Positions 47,290 through 57,100 of a DNA stretch of 64,000 nt are shown here, piece by piece. Within the stretch, counting starts at the first letter, position 1, and each line of letters begins with the position of its first letter. The stretch is taken from positions 1-64,000 of the forward strand of contig CAVPDC010000014.1 in the NCBI GenBank assembly GCA_963702595.1, given 5' to 3'. Below the pieces are notes generated by a model. That model made no database searches. It was not told the DNA's origin and was given only the letters and a program-made list of their open reading frames with translations. The DNA is from JALORV01 sp963702595 (lineage in GTDB: Bacteria; Pseudomonadota; Gammaproteobacteria; Burkholderiales; Burkholderiaceae_F). The position numbers and the translations under genes were made by a program.

Positions 47290-47295
47290 TATAAT
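47290..47295 (+). promoter_or_regulatory. -10 element of a probable leuS promoter
   Basis: A perfect TATAAT lies 31 bases ahead of the leuS ATG in the gap divergent from uvrD. No good -35 hexamer sits 16-18 bases upstream, so the assignment is tentative. Confidence 0.4.
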
Positions 47296-47326
47296 CGCTC
47301 TCTTGAATCAAATACTTAGAACAACA

Positions 47327-49954
47327 ATGGAACCGAAGTACGACCCGCAGACCGTGGAAGCAGCAGCGCAGTCCCACTGGGACCGCATCCAGGCCTACCG
47401 CGCGGTCGAACACGTGAAGGACGCGAAGGGCCAGCCGAAGCCCAAGTTCTACGTCTGCTCGATGCTGCCCTACCCCAGCGGCAAGCTGCACATGGGGCAC
47501 GTGCGCAACTACACACTCAACGACGTCATGTACCGCATCCTGCGGATGCGCGGGTACAACGTGATGACGCCGATGGGCTGGGACGCGTTCGGCCTGCCGG
47601 CCGAGAACGCTGCGATCGACAAGAAGGTCGCACCGGCCAAGTGGACCTATTCCAACATCGCCGAGATGAAGGCGCAGATGCAGCCGCTCGGGCTTGCCTT
47701 CGACTGGTCGCGCGAAGTCGCGACCTGCACGCCCGGTTACTACAAGTGGAACCAGTGGATGTTCCTGAAGATGCTCGAGAAGGGCATCGCGTACCGCAAG
47801 ACGCAGGTCGTCAACTGGGATCCGGTCGACCAGACCGTGCTCGCGAACGAGCAGGTCGTCGACGGCCGCGGCTGGCGTTCCAACGCCATCGTCGAGAAGC
47901 GCGAGATCCCGGGTTACTACCTCGGCATCACGCAATACGCGGAAGAACTTCTCGCCGATCTCGGGAAGCTGGAATGGCCGCCGCAGGTCAAGGCGATGCA
48001 GGAGAACTGGATCGGCAAGAGCGTCGGCGTCAATTTCGGCTTCCCCTACGAACTCGATGGCGAGAGCAAGCTGCTGCGTGTCTTCACGACGCGCGCCGAC
48101 ACGATCATGGGCGTCACCTTCATGGCGATCGCCGCCGAGCACCCGCTCGCCGCGCGGCTCGCGCAGGGCCGGCCCGACGTCGCGGCCTTCATCGACGAGT
48201 GCAAGAAAGGCAGCTTCGCCGAGGCCGAGCTCGCGACGATGGAGAAGAAGGGCGTGGCCACCGGATTTGCGGTGAAGCACCCGCTGACCGGCGCCGATGT
48301 TCCCGTATGGATCGGCAACTACGTGCTGATGGGCTATGGCGAAGGCGCGGTGATGGGCGTGCCGGCGCACGACGAGCGCGACTTTGCGTTCGCGAAGAAG
48401 TTTGGCTTGCCGATCCAGCAGGTCATCTCGGTGCCGGGTGAGACGTTTTCCCTCGACGGCTGGCAGGAGTGGTACGCCGACAAGGCGCGTGGCGTCTGCG
48501 TCAACTCCCGCAAGTACGACAGCCTTGGCTACGAGGCCGCGACCGATGCGATCGCGGTCGACCTGAACGCGAAGGGCATTGGCGACAAGCAGGTGCAGTA
48601 CCGCCTGCGCGACTGGGGCATTTCGCGCCAGCGCTACTGGGGCACGCCAATCCCGATCATCCACTGCGAGGCATGTGGCACGGTTCCGGTGCCCGAGGAT
48701 GACCTGCCCGTCGTGCTGCCTGAGAACCTCGTCCCGGACGGCAGCGGCAGCCCGCTCGCAAAGTACGAACCGTTTCTGACGTGCACCTGCCCGAAGTGCG
48801 GCAAGCCGGCGCGGCGCGAGAGCGACACGATGGACACCTTCGTCGACTCGTCCTGGTACTACATGCGCTACTGCTCGCCAGACGCGCCGACGATGGTCGA
48901 CGCCCGCAACGACTACTGGATGCCGATGGACCAGTACATCGGCGGCATCGAGCATGCGGTGCTGCACCTGCTGTACGCGCGCTTCTGGACCAAGGTGATG
49001 CGAGACCTCGGGCTGGTGAAGTTCGACGAGCCGTTCAAGCGGCTCTTCACGCAGGGCATGCTGACGCACGACTGCTACTACCGCGAAGACGCCGCCGGCA
49101 AGAAGCGCTGGTTCTACCCGGCCGAGATCGACATCGTGTACGACGACAAGGGCCGGCCGGTGAACGTCACGGCGCGCGAGGACGGCCGACCGGTGACCTA
49201 CGGCGGCACCGAGAAGATGTCGAAGAGCAAGAACAATGTCGTCGAGCCGCGAGACATCATTGCGAAGTTCGGCGCCGACACCGCGCGCGCATTCGTCATG
49301 TTCGCCGGCCCGCCGGACCAGAGTGCCGCGTGGAGTAACTCGGGCGCCGAGGGTACGTTCCGCTTCCTGCGCCGGCTCTGGAACTTCTGCAACGAGCGGC
49401 AGGCTGAGTTGAAGTCACAGGCGAAGCTCGACGTCGGCACCCTGACGCCGGCCCAGAAGAGCCTGCGCCGGGACATCCACGCGAACCTGAAGCAGGCCGA
49501 CTTCGACTACGCGCGCATGCAGTACAACACCGTCGTTTCGGCAGCGATGAAAATGCTCAACGCGCTCGAGGACGCGAAGCTCGGCGGTACGCCGGCGGAA
49601 TCCGCACTGCTGCACGAAAGCGTCGGGATCCTGCTCCGCGCGCTCTATCCGGTCGCGCCGCACATCACACACACACTGTGGAACGAACTCGCTTACGCGG
49701 AACAATTCGGCAGCGAGATCATCGACGCACCCTGGCCGCAGGCCGACGAAGCGGCGCTCCTTATGGACGAGATTGATCTCGTGGTGCAGGTCAACGGCAA
49801 GCTGCGGGCATCGATCCGCGTGTCCGCTGCAGCCGACAAAGCCACCATCGAGCAGGCTGCGATCAGCGACGCCAACGTACAGAAGTTCGTCGCCGGCCAG
49901 GCGGTCAAGCGCGTGATCGTCGTTCCCGGCAAGCTGGTCAACGTGGTCGTCTGA
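47327..49954 (+). CDS. leuS: leucyl-tRNA synthetase
   Basis: An 875-residue class I synthetase. The HIGH-equivalent is HMGH in YPSGKLHMGHVRNYTLND; KMSKS is in GGTEKMSKSKNNVV; an editing (CP1) domain occupies roughly 220-420, with the threonine-rich TTRADTIMGVTFMAIAAEHPLA segment and the conserved Asp in HDERDF. Zinc-type cysteines occur in the CTCPKCGKPARRE stretch. Start ATG 47327 is preferred; a TTG 24 bases earlier is also in frame. Its stop overlaps the lptE start (TGATG). Confidence 0.97.
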   Translation: MEPKYDPQTVEAAAQSHWDRIQAYRAVEHVKDAKGQPKPKFYVCSMLPYPSGKLHMGHVRNYTLNDVMYRILRMRGYNVMTPMGWDAFGLPAENAAIDKKVAPAKWTYSNIAEMKAQMQPLGLAFDWSREVATCTPGYYKWNQWMFLKMLEKGIAYRKTQVVNWDPVDQTVLANEQVVDGRGWRSNAIVEKREIPGYYLGITQYAEELLADLGKLEWPPQVKAMQENWIGKSVGVNFGFPYELDGESKLLRVFTTRADTIMGVTFMAIAAEHPLAARLAQGRPDVAAFIDECKKGSFAEAELATMEKKGVATGFAVKHPLTGADVPVWIGNYVLMGYGEGAVMGVPAHDERDFAFAKKFGLPIQQVISVPGETFSLDGWQEWYADKARGVCVNSRKYDSLGYEAATDAIAVDLNAKGIGDKQVQYRLRDWGISRQRYWGTPIPIIHCEACGTVPVPEDDLPVVLPENLVPDGSGSPLAKYEPFLTCTCPKCGKPARRESDTMDTFVDSSWYYMRYCSPDAPTMVDARNDYWMPMDQYIGGIEHAVLHLLYARFWTKVMRDLGLVKFDEPFKRLFTQGMLTHDCYYREDAAGKKRWFYPAEIDIVYDDKGRPVNVTAREDGRPVTYGGTEKMSKSKNNVVEPRDIIAKFGADTARAFVMFAGPPDQSAAWSNSGAEGTFRFLRRLWNFCNERQAELKSQAKLDVGTLTPAQKSLRRDIHANLKQADFDYARMQYNTVVSAAMKMLNALEDAKLGGTPAESALLHESVGILLRALYPVAPHITHTLWNELAYAEQFGSEIIDAPWPQADEAALLMDEIDLVVQVNGKLRASIRVSAAADKATIEQAAISDANVQKFVAGQAVKRVIVVPGKLVNVVV

Positions 49955-50445
49955 TGAGGCGCCGTTTGCTGGTCGCTCTTGCTGGCGCACCGCTCCTGAC
50001 TGCCTGCGGTTTCAAGCTGCGCGGCTCGCAGACCCTCCCGTTCGAGAAGATCTATCTCGCCTTGCCGGTCAACTCCTCGATGGGCGCCGAGATGTCGCGG
50101 CTGCTGCGCTCCTCGACCAACGCCCAGGTCGTTACCGACCGCAAGGAAGCGCAGGCCGTTTTCGAGCTTCTGGGCGAGACCCGCGAGCGCGAAGTGCTGG
50201 CAATCAACGCCCAGGGCCGCGCCACCGAATACCAGTTGCGCCTGCGCGTACGCTTTCGTGTGACCGACAAGAATGCGGGCGAGCTGCTGGGGCCAACGGA
50301 CCTCATCGCGCGGCGGGACATCACCTTCAATGAATCCGACCTGCTGGCCAAGGAATCGGAGGAGAGCCTGCTCTTTCGCGACATGCAGAGCGATCTGGTG
50401 CGGCAGATGGTGAACCGGCTTGCCGCGGTTCGACCCGAGGCGTAG
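49954..50445 (+). CDS. lptE: LPS-assembly lipoprotein LptE
   Basis: A 163-residue outer-membrane lipoprotein that plugs the LptD barrel in lipopolysaccharide export. Lipobox LTAC (Cys about residue 18) is followed at once by the diagnostic GFKLRGSQTLPFEKIYLAL. The rest is the family's two-strand, two-helix fold, ending SLLFRDMQSDLVRQMVNRLAAV. Coupled to leuS by a one-base overlap and followed by holA after 4 bases, the conserved leuS-lptE-holA order. Confidence 0.93.
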   Translation: MRRRLLVALAGAPLLTACGFKLRGSQTLPFEKIYLALPVNSSMGAEMSRLLRSSTNAQVVTDRKEAQAVFELLGETREREVLAINAQGRATEYQLRLRVRFRVTDKNAGELLGPTDLIARRDITFNESDLLAKESEESLLFRDMQSDLVRQMVNRLAAVRPEA

Positions 50446-50449
50446 ATCA

Positions 50450-51478
50450 ATGCTATTGAAGGCCGAAGGCTTGCCCGCACTGCTCGCGCGCGCCGAGCGC
50501 GAACGCCGCATGCCGGCGCTCATCACGGTCGCCAGCGACGAGGCGCTGCTCGCGCAGGAGGCCCAGGATGCGATCCGCGCGACGGCGCGGGCCGTCGGCT
50601 ACAGCGAGCGCGAAGTGCTTCAGGCCGATGCCCGCTTCGACTGGTCGCGGCTGGCACAGGCGACGCAGGGGCTTTCTCTGTTTGCCGAGCGCCGCATCGT
50701 CGATTTGCGCCTGCCGACCGGCAAGCCCGGCCTCGCCGGTGCGGCGGCGCTCGAGGCGCTCGCACAGAGTCTCGCCGACGATACGCTGATGATGATTGCG
50801 CTGCCACGCCTGGACCGCAGGGCGCGTGAGACGCGCTGGGTGAGTGCGCTGGAACGGGCGGGCATATTGCTCGAGATCGACTCCGTGGACCGTGCGCGGC
50901 TGCCGCGCTGGATCGGCGAGCGACTCGCCCGCCAGCAGCAGTCGGCCGCTGAGGACGCGCTGGTGTTCATCGCCGAGCGCGTCGAAGGCAACCTGCTGGC
51001 GGCCCACCAGGAGATCGCCAAGCTCGGGCTGCTCTATCCGGCCGGTGAGCTGTCGCTGGCGCAGGTGGCCGACAGCGTCCTCAATGTGGCTCGCTACGAC
51101 GTCTTCCAGTTGCCATTGGCCATGCTGGCCGGCGACGCGCCACGCGTCCAGAAGACGATGGCAGGCCTGCGTGCCGAGGGCGAAGCGATTCCGCTCGTGC
51201 TTTGGGCGATCACCGAAGATCTGCGCATGCTGATCCGCGTGAAGTCTCAGGTCGATGCTGGACGACCTTTTTCTATGGCCGCCCGCGAGAACCGTCTCTG
51301 GGGGCCACGCGAAAGACTGGTCGAGCGCGCGCTCGGGCGTATCGATGTCGGCCGCCTCGGTCGGGCGGTCGCGCGAGCCGCCACGGTCGACCGCCTGGCC
51401 AAGGGACTGCGCGCCCCGCAGGCCGACAGCGACCCGTGGCTAGAATTGACTGATCTTGCACTCGAGCTGGCGCACTGA
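50450..51478 (+). CDS. holA: DNA polymerase III delta subunit
   Basis: A 342-residue clamp-loader subunit that opens the beta clamp. Recognisable are LITVASDEALLAQEAQDAIRATARA, LFAERRIVDLRLPTGKPG, SALERAGILLEIDSVDRARLPRWIGERLA, FIAERVEGNLLAAHQEIAKLGLLYPAGELSLAQVADSV and DVFQLPLAML. It is catalytically inactive AAA+-like, as is normal for delta. Start ATG 50450. Confidence 0.93.
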   Translation: MLLKAEGLPALLARAERERRMPALITVASDEALLAQEAQDAIRATARAVGYSEREVLQADARFDWSRLAQATQGLSLFAERRIVDLRLPTGKPGLAGAAALEALAQSLADDTLMMIALPRLDRRARETRWVSALERAGILLEIDSVDRARLPRWIGERLARQQQSAAEDALVFIAERVEGNLLAAHQEIAKLGLLYPAGELSLAQVADSVLNVARYDVFQLPLAMLAGDAPRVQKTMAGLRAEGEAIPLVLWAITEDLRMLIRVKSQVDAGRPFSMAARENRLWGPRERLVERALGRIDVGRLGRAVARAATVDRLAKGLRAPQADSDPWLELTDLALELAH

Positions 51479-51494
51479 TCGGTCGCCCTCCACC

Positions 51495-52829
51495 ATGGCC
51501 GTGAACGCCCCCAACGACACCTCGCCCGGTCCACGCGACCGCGTGGCAGCCGAGTTCGCCGGCGACCTTGGCGCCTACATGCGGCAGGTCGGTCGGACGG
51601 CGCGCGAAGTTTCGGCAGCAATGGCAGTGTCCAGCACGGCCCAGCGCAACGGTGCGCTCACCGACCTCGCGCATCGCCTGCGCGCCGGGCTCGACGAACT
51701 GCTCGCAGCCAACGGGCGCGACGTCGCGCGAGCCCGCGGCCATGGGCTCGCGGCCGCGATGATCGATCGCCTGACGATGAGCGCGAAATCGGTCGAGCAG
51801 ATGGCTGCCGGCGTGGAACAGGTCGCACAGTTGCCCGATCCCATCGGCGAAATCATCGACGTCCGGCCGCAGCCCAGCGGCATCCACGTGGGCCGCATGC
51901 GCGTGCCGCTGGGTGTGATCGGCATCATTTACGAGAGTCGGCCGAACGTGACCGTCGACGCCGCGACGCTGTGCCTGAAGAGTGGCAACGCGACGATCCT
52001 GCGCGGCGGTTCGGAAGCGATCGAGAGCAATCGCCTGCTGGCGCGGCTGATCGGCGAAGCGCTCGCCGCCGCTGGCCTGCCCGCCGCAGCGGTGCAGCTG
52101 ATCGACACCACCGACCGCGCCGCCGTCGGGCTGCTGGTCACGATGCCTGAGAACGTCGACATCATCGTCCCGCGCGGGGGCAAGGGACTGATCGAGCGCC
52201 TGATGCTCGAGAGCAAGGTGCCGATGATCAAGCACCTTGACGGCATCTGCCACGTTTACATCGACGCCGCGGCCGACCCGGCGATGGCGGTTCGCATCGC
52301 CGACAACGCCAAGACCCAGCGTTACGGCACCTGCAACACGATGGAGACGCTGTTGGTCGCAGAGGCCATCGCGCCGCGGGTGCTGCCGGAACTCGGCCGG
52401 ATCTATGCCGACAAAGGTGTGGAACTGAGAGGTGACGCTGCCAGCCGTTCGGTGCTGCACAGTGCAGGCCTGGAGTGCAGCGAAGCCAACGAAGACGACT
52501 GGCTCACGGAGTACCTGGCCCCGATCCTCTCGATCCGCGTCGTCGCCGGGCTCGACACGGCAATTGCACACATCAATCGCTACGGCAGCAAGCACACCGA
52601 TGCGATCGTCACTGACGACTACGGCGCGGCCATGCGCTTCTTGCGTGAAGTGGACTCGGCCTCGGTCATGGTCAACGCTTCGACCCGCTTTGCCGATGGC
52701 TTCGAGTACGGGCTGGGCGCTGAGATCGGCATCAGCAACGACAAGCTGCATGCCCGCGGCCCGGTCGGACTCGAAGGCCTGACATCGCTGAAGTATGTAG
52801 TCTTCGGCCACGGCGAAGTGCGCGCGTGA
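51495..52829 (+). CDS. proA: gamma-glutamyl phosphate reductase
   Basis: ProA reduces glutamyl-5-phosphate to glutamate semialdehyde with NADPH in proline synthesis. This 444-residue protein has the family core PLGVIGIIYESRPNVTVDAATLCLKSGNATILRGGSEA, the nucleotide-binding IIVPRGGKGLIERLM, and the catalytic cysteine in AKTQRYGTCNTMETLLV. Start ATG 51495 gives an extension of about 30 residues relative to many ProA proteins; an in-frame ATG further in (MRQVGRTAREVSAAM) would match typical length. Confidence 0.95.
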   Translation: MAVNAPNDTSPGPRDRVAAEFAGDLGAYMRQVGRTAREVSAAMAVSSTAQRNGALTDLAHRLRAGLDELLAANGRDVARARGHGLAAAMIDRLTMSAKSVEQMAAGVEQVAQLPDPIGEIIDVRPQPSGIHVGRMRVPLGVIGIIYESRPNVTVDAATLCLKSGNATILRGGSEAIESNRLLARLIGEALAAAGLPAAAVQLIDTTDRAAVGLLVTMPENVDIIVPRGGKGLIERLMLESKVPMIKHLDGICHVYIDAAADPAMAVRIADNAKTQRYGTCNTMETLLVAEAIAPRVLPELGRIYADKGVELRGDAASRSVLHSAGLECSEANEDDWLTEYLAPILSIRVVAGLDTAIAHINRYGSKHTDAIVTDDYGAAMRFLREVDSASVMVNASTRFADGFEYGLGAEIGISNDKLHARGPVGLEGLTSLKYVVFGHGEVRA

Positions 52830-52888
52830 ACTTGCGCGCTACGCCCTGGCGGATGAACGCCTACGCCTGGAGCTGCTTCGCCTCATGA

Positions 52889-52912
52889 CCGGGCCGGGTT
52901 TTCCTGGCCCGG
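52889..52912. terminator. hairpin after proA
   Basis: Seven-base arms CCGGGCC and GGCCCGG enclose GGGTTTTCCT, 60 bases past the proA stop. A plausible end of the leuS-lptE-holA-proA operon. Confidence 0.4.
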
Positions 52913-52924
52913 GGCCTCGGTCGG

Positions 52925-53149
52925 GTGTTGTGGGGCGGCGACGAAGTGGGCAGGAATGCCGGCCGGATGCATGACAAGCTGATTTGGGTGCTTGGCCTCG
53001 TGGACTATCACGCCTACTGTGACATCCAGTACCAGTGCTTTGCGGGCGGCGGCAACACGCGATCGCATGGTTGGTTCCGCTGGTTCAATGAAATTCCGGT
53101 GCTGATGCCGGTCGCGATCGTTGCAATCGCGGTCGGCAGGCCCTTCTGA
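52925..53149 (+). pseudogene. hemJ: truncated HemJ/UPF0093 (CopD-like) membrane protein remnant
   Basis: The 74-codon frame matches only the C-terminal half of HemJ-type protoporphyrinogen oxidase: GRMHDKLIWVLGLVDYHAYCDIQYQCFAGG, then the hallmark HGWFRWFNEIPVLMPVAIVAIAVGRPF. Intact HemJ is about 140 residues with a heme-ligand His in its first helix, which is missing here. The 95 bases between proA and this frame do not encode it in any frame. A HemJ/CopD-type gene next to proA is, as I recall, usual in betaproteobacteria, so this is probably the decayed resident copy. Confidence 0.65.
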
Positions 53150-53156
53150 GTGAGCC

Positions 53157-53762
53157 ATGCCTGCCACTGTTGACTACTACATGACCCCGGTGTCCCCGTT
53201 CACCTACATGGGGCACGAGAAGTTTCGCCAGATCTGTCGCCAGCGCGGCGCACAGATCAACCTGCGTGTAATGGACCTGGGCAAGGTGTTTCCGGTTTCC
53301 GGAGGACTGCCGCTGAAGGACCGCCCGCCGCAGCGGCGCGCGTATCGAATGATGGAACTCAAACGTTGGCGCGAGCATCTCGGCCTGCCGCTCAACCTGG
53401 AGCCGAAGTATTTCCCGGTGCCGTCGGAGCCGGCTGCCACGTTGATCCTGGCGGTGCTCGCGCGTCTCGGCAGCGAGGCTGCGCTCGACATCGCCGGCGA
53501 TTGTCTGCGCGCCGTTTGGGTGGAGGACCGCGACATCTCAGCGCTGGCCACGCTGCGCGAGATCGTCACGGCGCGCTCGCTCGATGCCGACGCCCTGATG
53601 GCGCACGCGGCTTCAGCCGAGATCGCGGCGCTCTTCATCATGCATTCGCAGGAGGCGATTTCCCGCGGAGTCTTCGGTGCACCCACCTACGTGCTCAACG
53701 ACGAGCTGTTCTGGGGCCAGGATCGCCTCGACTTCCTCGACCGAGCGCTCGCCCGCGCCTGA
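53157..53762 (+). CDS. 2-hydroxychromene-2-carboxylate isomerase (DsbA/kappa-GST family)
   Basis: A 201-residue thioredoxin-fold protein. The N-terminus VDYYMTPVSPFTYMGH carries the active-site Ser in the SP(F/Y)xY motif that replaces Cys in this family, and the C-terminus has ISRGVFGAPTYVLNDELFWGQDRLDFLDRAL. Homologues isomerise 2-hydroxychromene-2-carboxylate in naphthalene degradation; most chromosomal copies act as glutathione-dependent isomerases of unknown substrate. No aromatic-degradation genes adjoin it. Start ATG 53157. Confidence 0.88.
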   Translation: MPATVDYYMTPVSPFTYMGHEKFRQICRQRGAQINLRVMDLGKVFPVSGGLPLKDRPPQRRAYRMMELKRWREHLGLPLNLEPKYFPVPSEPAATLILAVLARLGSEAALDIAGDCLRAVWVEDRDISALATLREIVTARSLDADALMAHAASAEIAALFIMHSQEAISRGVFGAPTYVLNDELFWGQDRLDFLDRALARA

Positions 53763-53804
53763 CCCGCGGCCGGGTCGCACCAGCAGACCTGACCGCCGCT
53801 GCCC

Positions 53805-54992
53805 ATGACGTCGCGCCTGCAACCTTACTTTGCGGTCTGCCCCGGTGGACTCGAGGCCGCACTCGCCGATGAGCTCGACGCCCTTGGCGCGCGCGAGACT
53901 CGCCAGGAAGGCGGAGGCGTGGCGTTCAGCGGCACCCGCGAACTCGGCTATGCGGTCAACCTGCACTCGCGCATTGCCAGCCGTGTCCTGTGGCAGGTCG
54001 GCCGTCGCGGGTATATGAATGAACAGCACCTGTACGACGCGACGCAGGAGGTGCGCTGGCAGGACCTGATGTCGGCGCAGCAGACGCTGCGCGTCGACGT
54101 GACCGCCACGCGCTCACCGCTCAAGAGCCTGGAGTTCGCGATGCTGCGGATCAAGGACGGCATTGTCGATCGGCTCCGCACGCTCAGCGGCGCGCGCCCA
54201 TCGATCGATCGCCAGGACCCGGACGTGCGTGTCTTCGCCTATCTCGACGAGCGCACGGTGACGCTCTACATCGACCTTTCCGGTGAGCCACTTTTCAAGC
54301 GCGGGTGGCGCGCTGACAAGGGCGAGGCACCGTTGAAGGAAAACCTCGCGGCCGGACTGCTCGCGCTCGCCGGCTGGACACCGGAGGTGCCGCTGCTCGA
54401 CCCGTTCTGCGGCAGCGGCACGATCGTCATCGAAGCAGCGACGATCGCGACCCGGCGCGCACCCGGGCTGAATCGCTCGTTTGCGTTCGAACGCCTGGCC
54501 AACTTCGACCGCGCCGCGTGGCGTCGCCTGAAAGATCGTGCCATGGCGGCGGTCGACGACACCGCGACGGCGCTGATCGTCGGCTCCGACATCTCGACGC
54601 GTGTCATCGAACAGGCGCGCACCAACGCCAAGCTCGCCGGCCTCGATGCCTTCTTGGGCGATGGCCGGCTCCGTCTGGAGGCGGGCGACGCCCGCACCGT
54701 GGAGCCGCCGGCCGAGCACGGCATGATCATCTCCAACCCCCCGTACGGCGAGCAGAGCGCCCCTCGCTCGTCCACCGTGCCGAAGATGATGGGTGAAGTC
54801 GGCGACCGGCTGAAGGCGGCCTTCCCCGGCTGGCACGCCTGGTTCCTGACCTCCGACCGCCAGTTGCCGCGCCAGATGCGGCTCGCCGAAACGCGCAAGC
54901 CGGTGCTCTACAACGGGGCGCTGGAGTGCCGGTTCTTCAGGTTCGAGCTGGTGGGGGGGCGGTACAGGCCGCGGGCGGGCGCCCTCCCCTAG
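53805..54992 (+). CDS. THUMP-domain 23S rRNA (guanine-N2) methyltransferase, RlmL/YpsC-like
   Basis: A 395-residue SAM-dependent methyltransferase. It has an N-terminal ferredoxin-like plus THUMP region (about 1-170), then a Rossmann methyltransferase domain with DPFCGSGTIVIEAA (motif I) and the catalytic NPPYGE (motif IV). It corresponds to the first half of E. coli RlmL, which makes m2G2445 in 23S rRNA; the RlmK half is absent. The last gene before the accessory island. Start ATG 53805. Confidence 0.9.
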   Translation: MTSRLQPYFAVCPGGLEAALADELDALGARETRQEGGGVAFSGTRELGYAVNLHSRIASRVLWQVGRRGYMNEQHLYDATQEVRWQDLMSAQQTLRVDVTATRSPLKSLEFAMLRIKDGIVDRLRTLSGARPSIDRQDPDVRVFAYLDERTVTLYIDLSGEPLFKRGWRADKGEAPLKENLAAGLLALAGWTPEVPLLDPFCGSGTIVIEAATIATRRAPGLNRSFAFERLANFDRAAWRRLKDRAMAAVDDTATALIVGSDISTRVIEQARTNAKLAGLDAFLGDGRLRLEAGDARTVEPPAEHGMIISNPPYGEQSAPRSSTVPKMMGEVGDRLKAAFPGWHAWFLTSDRQLPRQMRLAETRKPVLYNGALECRFFRFELVGGRYRPRAGALP

Positions 54993-55231
54993 CCTCCGAC
55001 GAGGCCGAGCTCCGGCCTACCGAAGTTCCCATACAAGTCTTGTGTGAATTTGCCGGCGGTGCAATGCTGCGCATGCCGACCCCGGCCTTGTCGGTATTCA
55101 CGTTGAACAACCCTTCCGGACATCCAGAATTCGAAAGGTTCATCAGCGGGACGCGACATCGTGCTTGTAGAGACACCGATTTCCTCGGAGGCCGGAAACT
55201 GTAGGAAACAGCGTCCCCGGCACTCGAGCTT

Positions 55232-57042
55232 ATGTCGCACATTTCGAACTTGACGACAGGGCGTTCTGCTCCGTCGGCGTCATCGGTCGAATTGCCAAGT
55301 CGCCATGCGGTTGTGTTGGTCGTTGATCTAGTCGAATCCGTCCGACTTATGGCGATTGATGAGAAAGGTGTGATCGGTCGCTGGCAAGCATTTTTGGCTG
55401 AAGTTCAGCACGCGATCCTTCCCAATACCGGGGGTCGCCTAGTAAAGAGCCTCGGAGATGGACTGATGGTTGAGTTCGCCCGAGCCCCCGAGGCCGTCCA
55501 GGCTGCTGGCGCAATGCATGGTTGGATGGCGCACCAATGTGAGCCGTTGCCTGACGGTAGCAAGTTGATGTTGCGGGCTGGTATCCACGCCTCAACGATC
55601 TTTGATACCAAGGTCGATATCCTTGGCGTTGGGGTCAACCTTGCGGCGTGTGGGCAACTCTTGCCGAAGGTGGGGAGACTGTTGCCACTGTCGATGCCCC
55701 GAGATCTCCTCAGCGATACACTCGACGCCGACGTTGAGGATCTCGGCGACTGCCATCTCAAGCACGTCGAGCACACCGTTCGTGTTTATCGACTCGGACC
55801 CGCTCAACAGCGCGACAGCCTTCCTCAGCGAGAAAGTTATGCGACCGAGCTTTGCGTTTCACTCGCAGTAATTCCATTCTCGGACCTGCTCTCCACTGCC
55901 ACGACCGGGGGCATGGGCAACATCATTGCCGATAGCGTCATCGGCCAACTTTCGCAGTCGCCCGGGCTCCATGTCGTGTCGCGTCTCTCCACGTCGTGCC
56001 TGCGAGACCGAACCCTGCCATTGAACGAAATTGCGGCGCGCCTTGGTGTCCGCTACGTTGTGTCCGGCACATACACCCTAGTTAGCGGCTTCGTCTCGAT
56101 CGCATCAGAGTTGTCGGACACAATTACCGGTCACGTTGTTTGGTCGGGTAGGACTGGCGGTGACTGGCGAGACCTCCTTTCGGTCGACAGTCAGTTGACC
56201 CATGAGCTCGCCGACACGGTCCATCGAAAGATACTTGAGACTGCAGCATCGAAAGCCGTCGTGCGGCCGCTGCCGACCCTCGAGAGCTATGAACTGTTTC
56301 TCGGCGGAATCGCCATGATGCATCGCGCGAGTCGAGACGAGTTCGAGACTAGCCGGAGGCTGTTGGAGTCCCTGACAGAGCGTCATCGTCGAATCGCTTT
56401 GCCTTATGCATGGCTCGGCAAGTGGTACGTGCTCCAGTCGATCCAAGGCGCGGCAGTCGCGAGCGCTCCTCAGGCAGCATCTCTGGCCCTGGATCAACTG
56501 GCCGAGCGCTCGACCTGGAGCCGTCTAGCGCCCTGGCACTAGCCATCGAGGGCTTTGTCTACTGCCACTTGAAGAAGGATCTGGACACGGCGAACCTCCG
56601 GCTCCGCGAGGCTTGTGCTTTGAATCCGAGTGAAGGGTTTGCATGGCTCTTCCTCGCTGTTCAACTTGCGTTCAAAGGAGAGGCAAGCGAGGCATTGGGC
56701 GCCGCACACCGAGCGCTCTCACTCTCGCCGATGGATCCGCTGCGGTACTACTACGACTCATTGATGGGATCTTGCGAGTTCAGTGCTGGCCACTATGAAG
56801 ATGCCATTCGCTGGTGTGAGAACTCGCGCCGCAGAAATCGCCAGCATCTCTCAACACTGCGGGTACTCATAGCGTCAAACATGGCACTCGGGCGTCAAGA
56901 GCAGGCGCGTCAGATCGCTTCCGAGTTAAGGAGAGTACGCCCGGAATACAGCGTCGCGGCCTATGAAGCGCACTCGGTGGCTGCGCTTTATCCGTTCGGA
57001 CAACAGATTGCGAAGGCGATGCGGCAGGCTGGGGTCCCGTAG
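55232..57042 (+). pseudogene. class III nucleotide cyclase - FlgO-like - TPR protein, interrupted by one frameshift
   Basis: The first frame (55232-56542) holds a class III cyclase domain (about 25-190) and a TolB/FlgO-like domain (about 208-335, SLAVIPFSDLL, IADSVIGQLSQSPGLHVVSRLS). The second frame, entered near 56505 and ending at 57042, continues the same protein with TPR repeats (ALDLEPSSALALAIEGFVYCHL, ACALNPSEGFAWLFLAV, ALSLSPMDPLRYYYDSLMG). One base is missing in GCCGAGCGCTCGAC. Metal aspartates D32 and D76 and N136 are present, but the transition-state Arg is Cys140 (VNLAAC for VNxAAR), so catalysis is doubtful. No slippery heptamer is visible. Either a mutation or a sequencing error. 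Confidence 0.75.
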
Positions 57043-57100
57043 CTCGATCGATTTGGAGTCTTTGTTCGCAATAGCAGTCCACAGACGGCGGAGGACAAAA

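Noticed and set aside
56480..56545. Programmed ribosomal frameshift in the cyclase/TPR gene
   Set aside because: No slippery heptamer or obvious downstream structure is visible at the junction, and two other frameshifts occur nearby.
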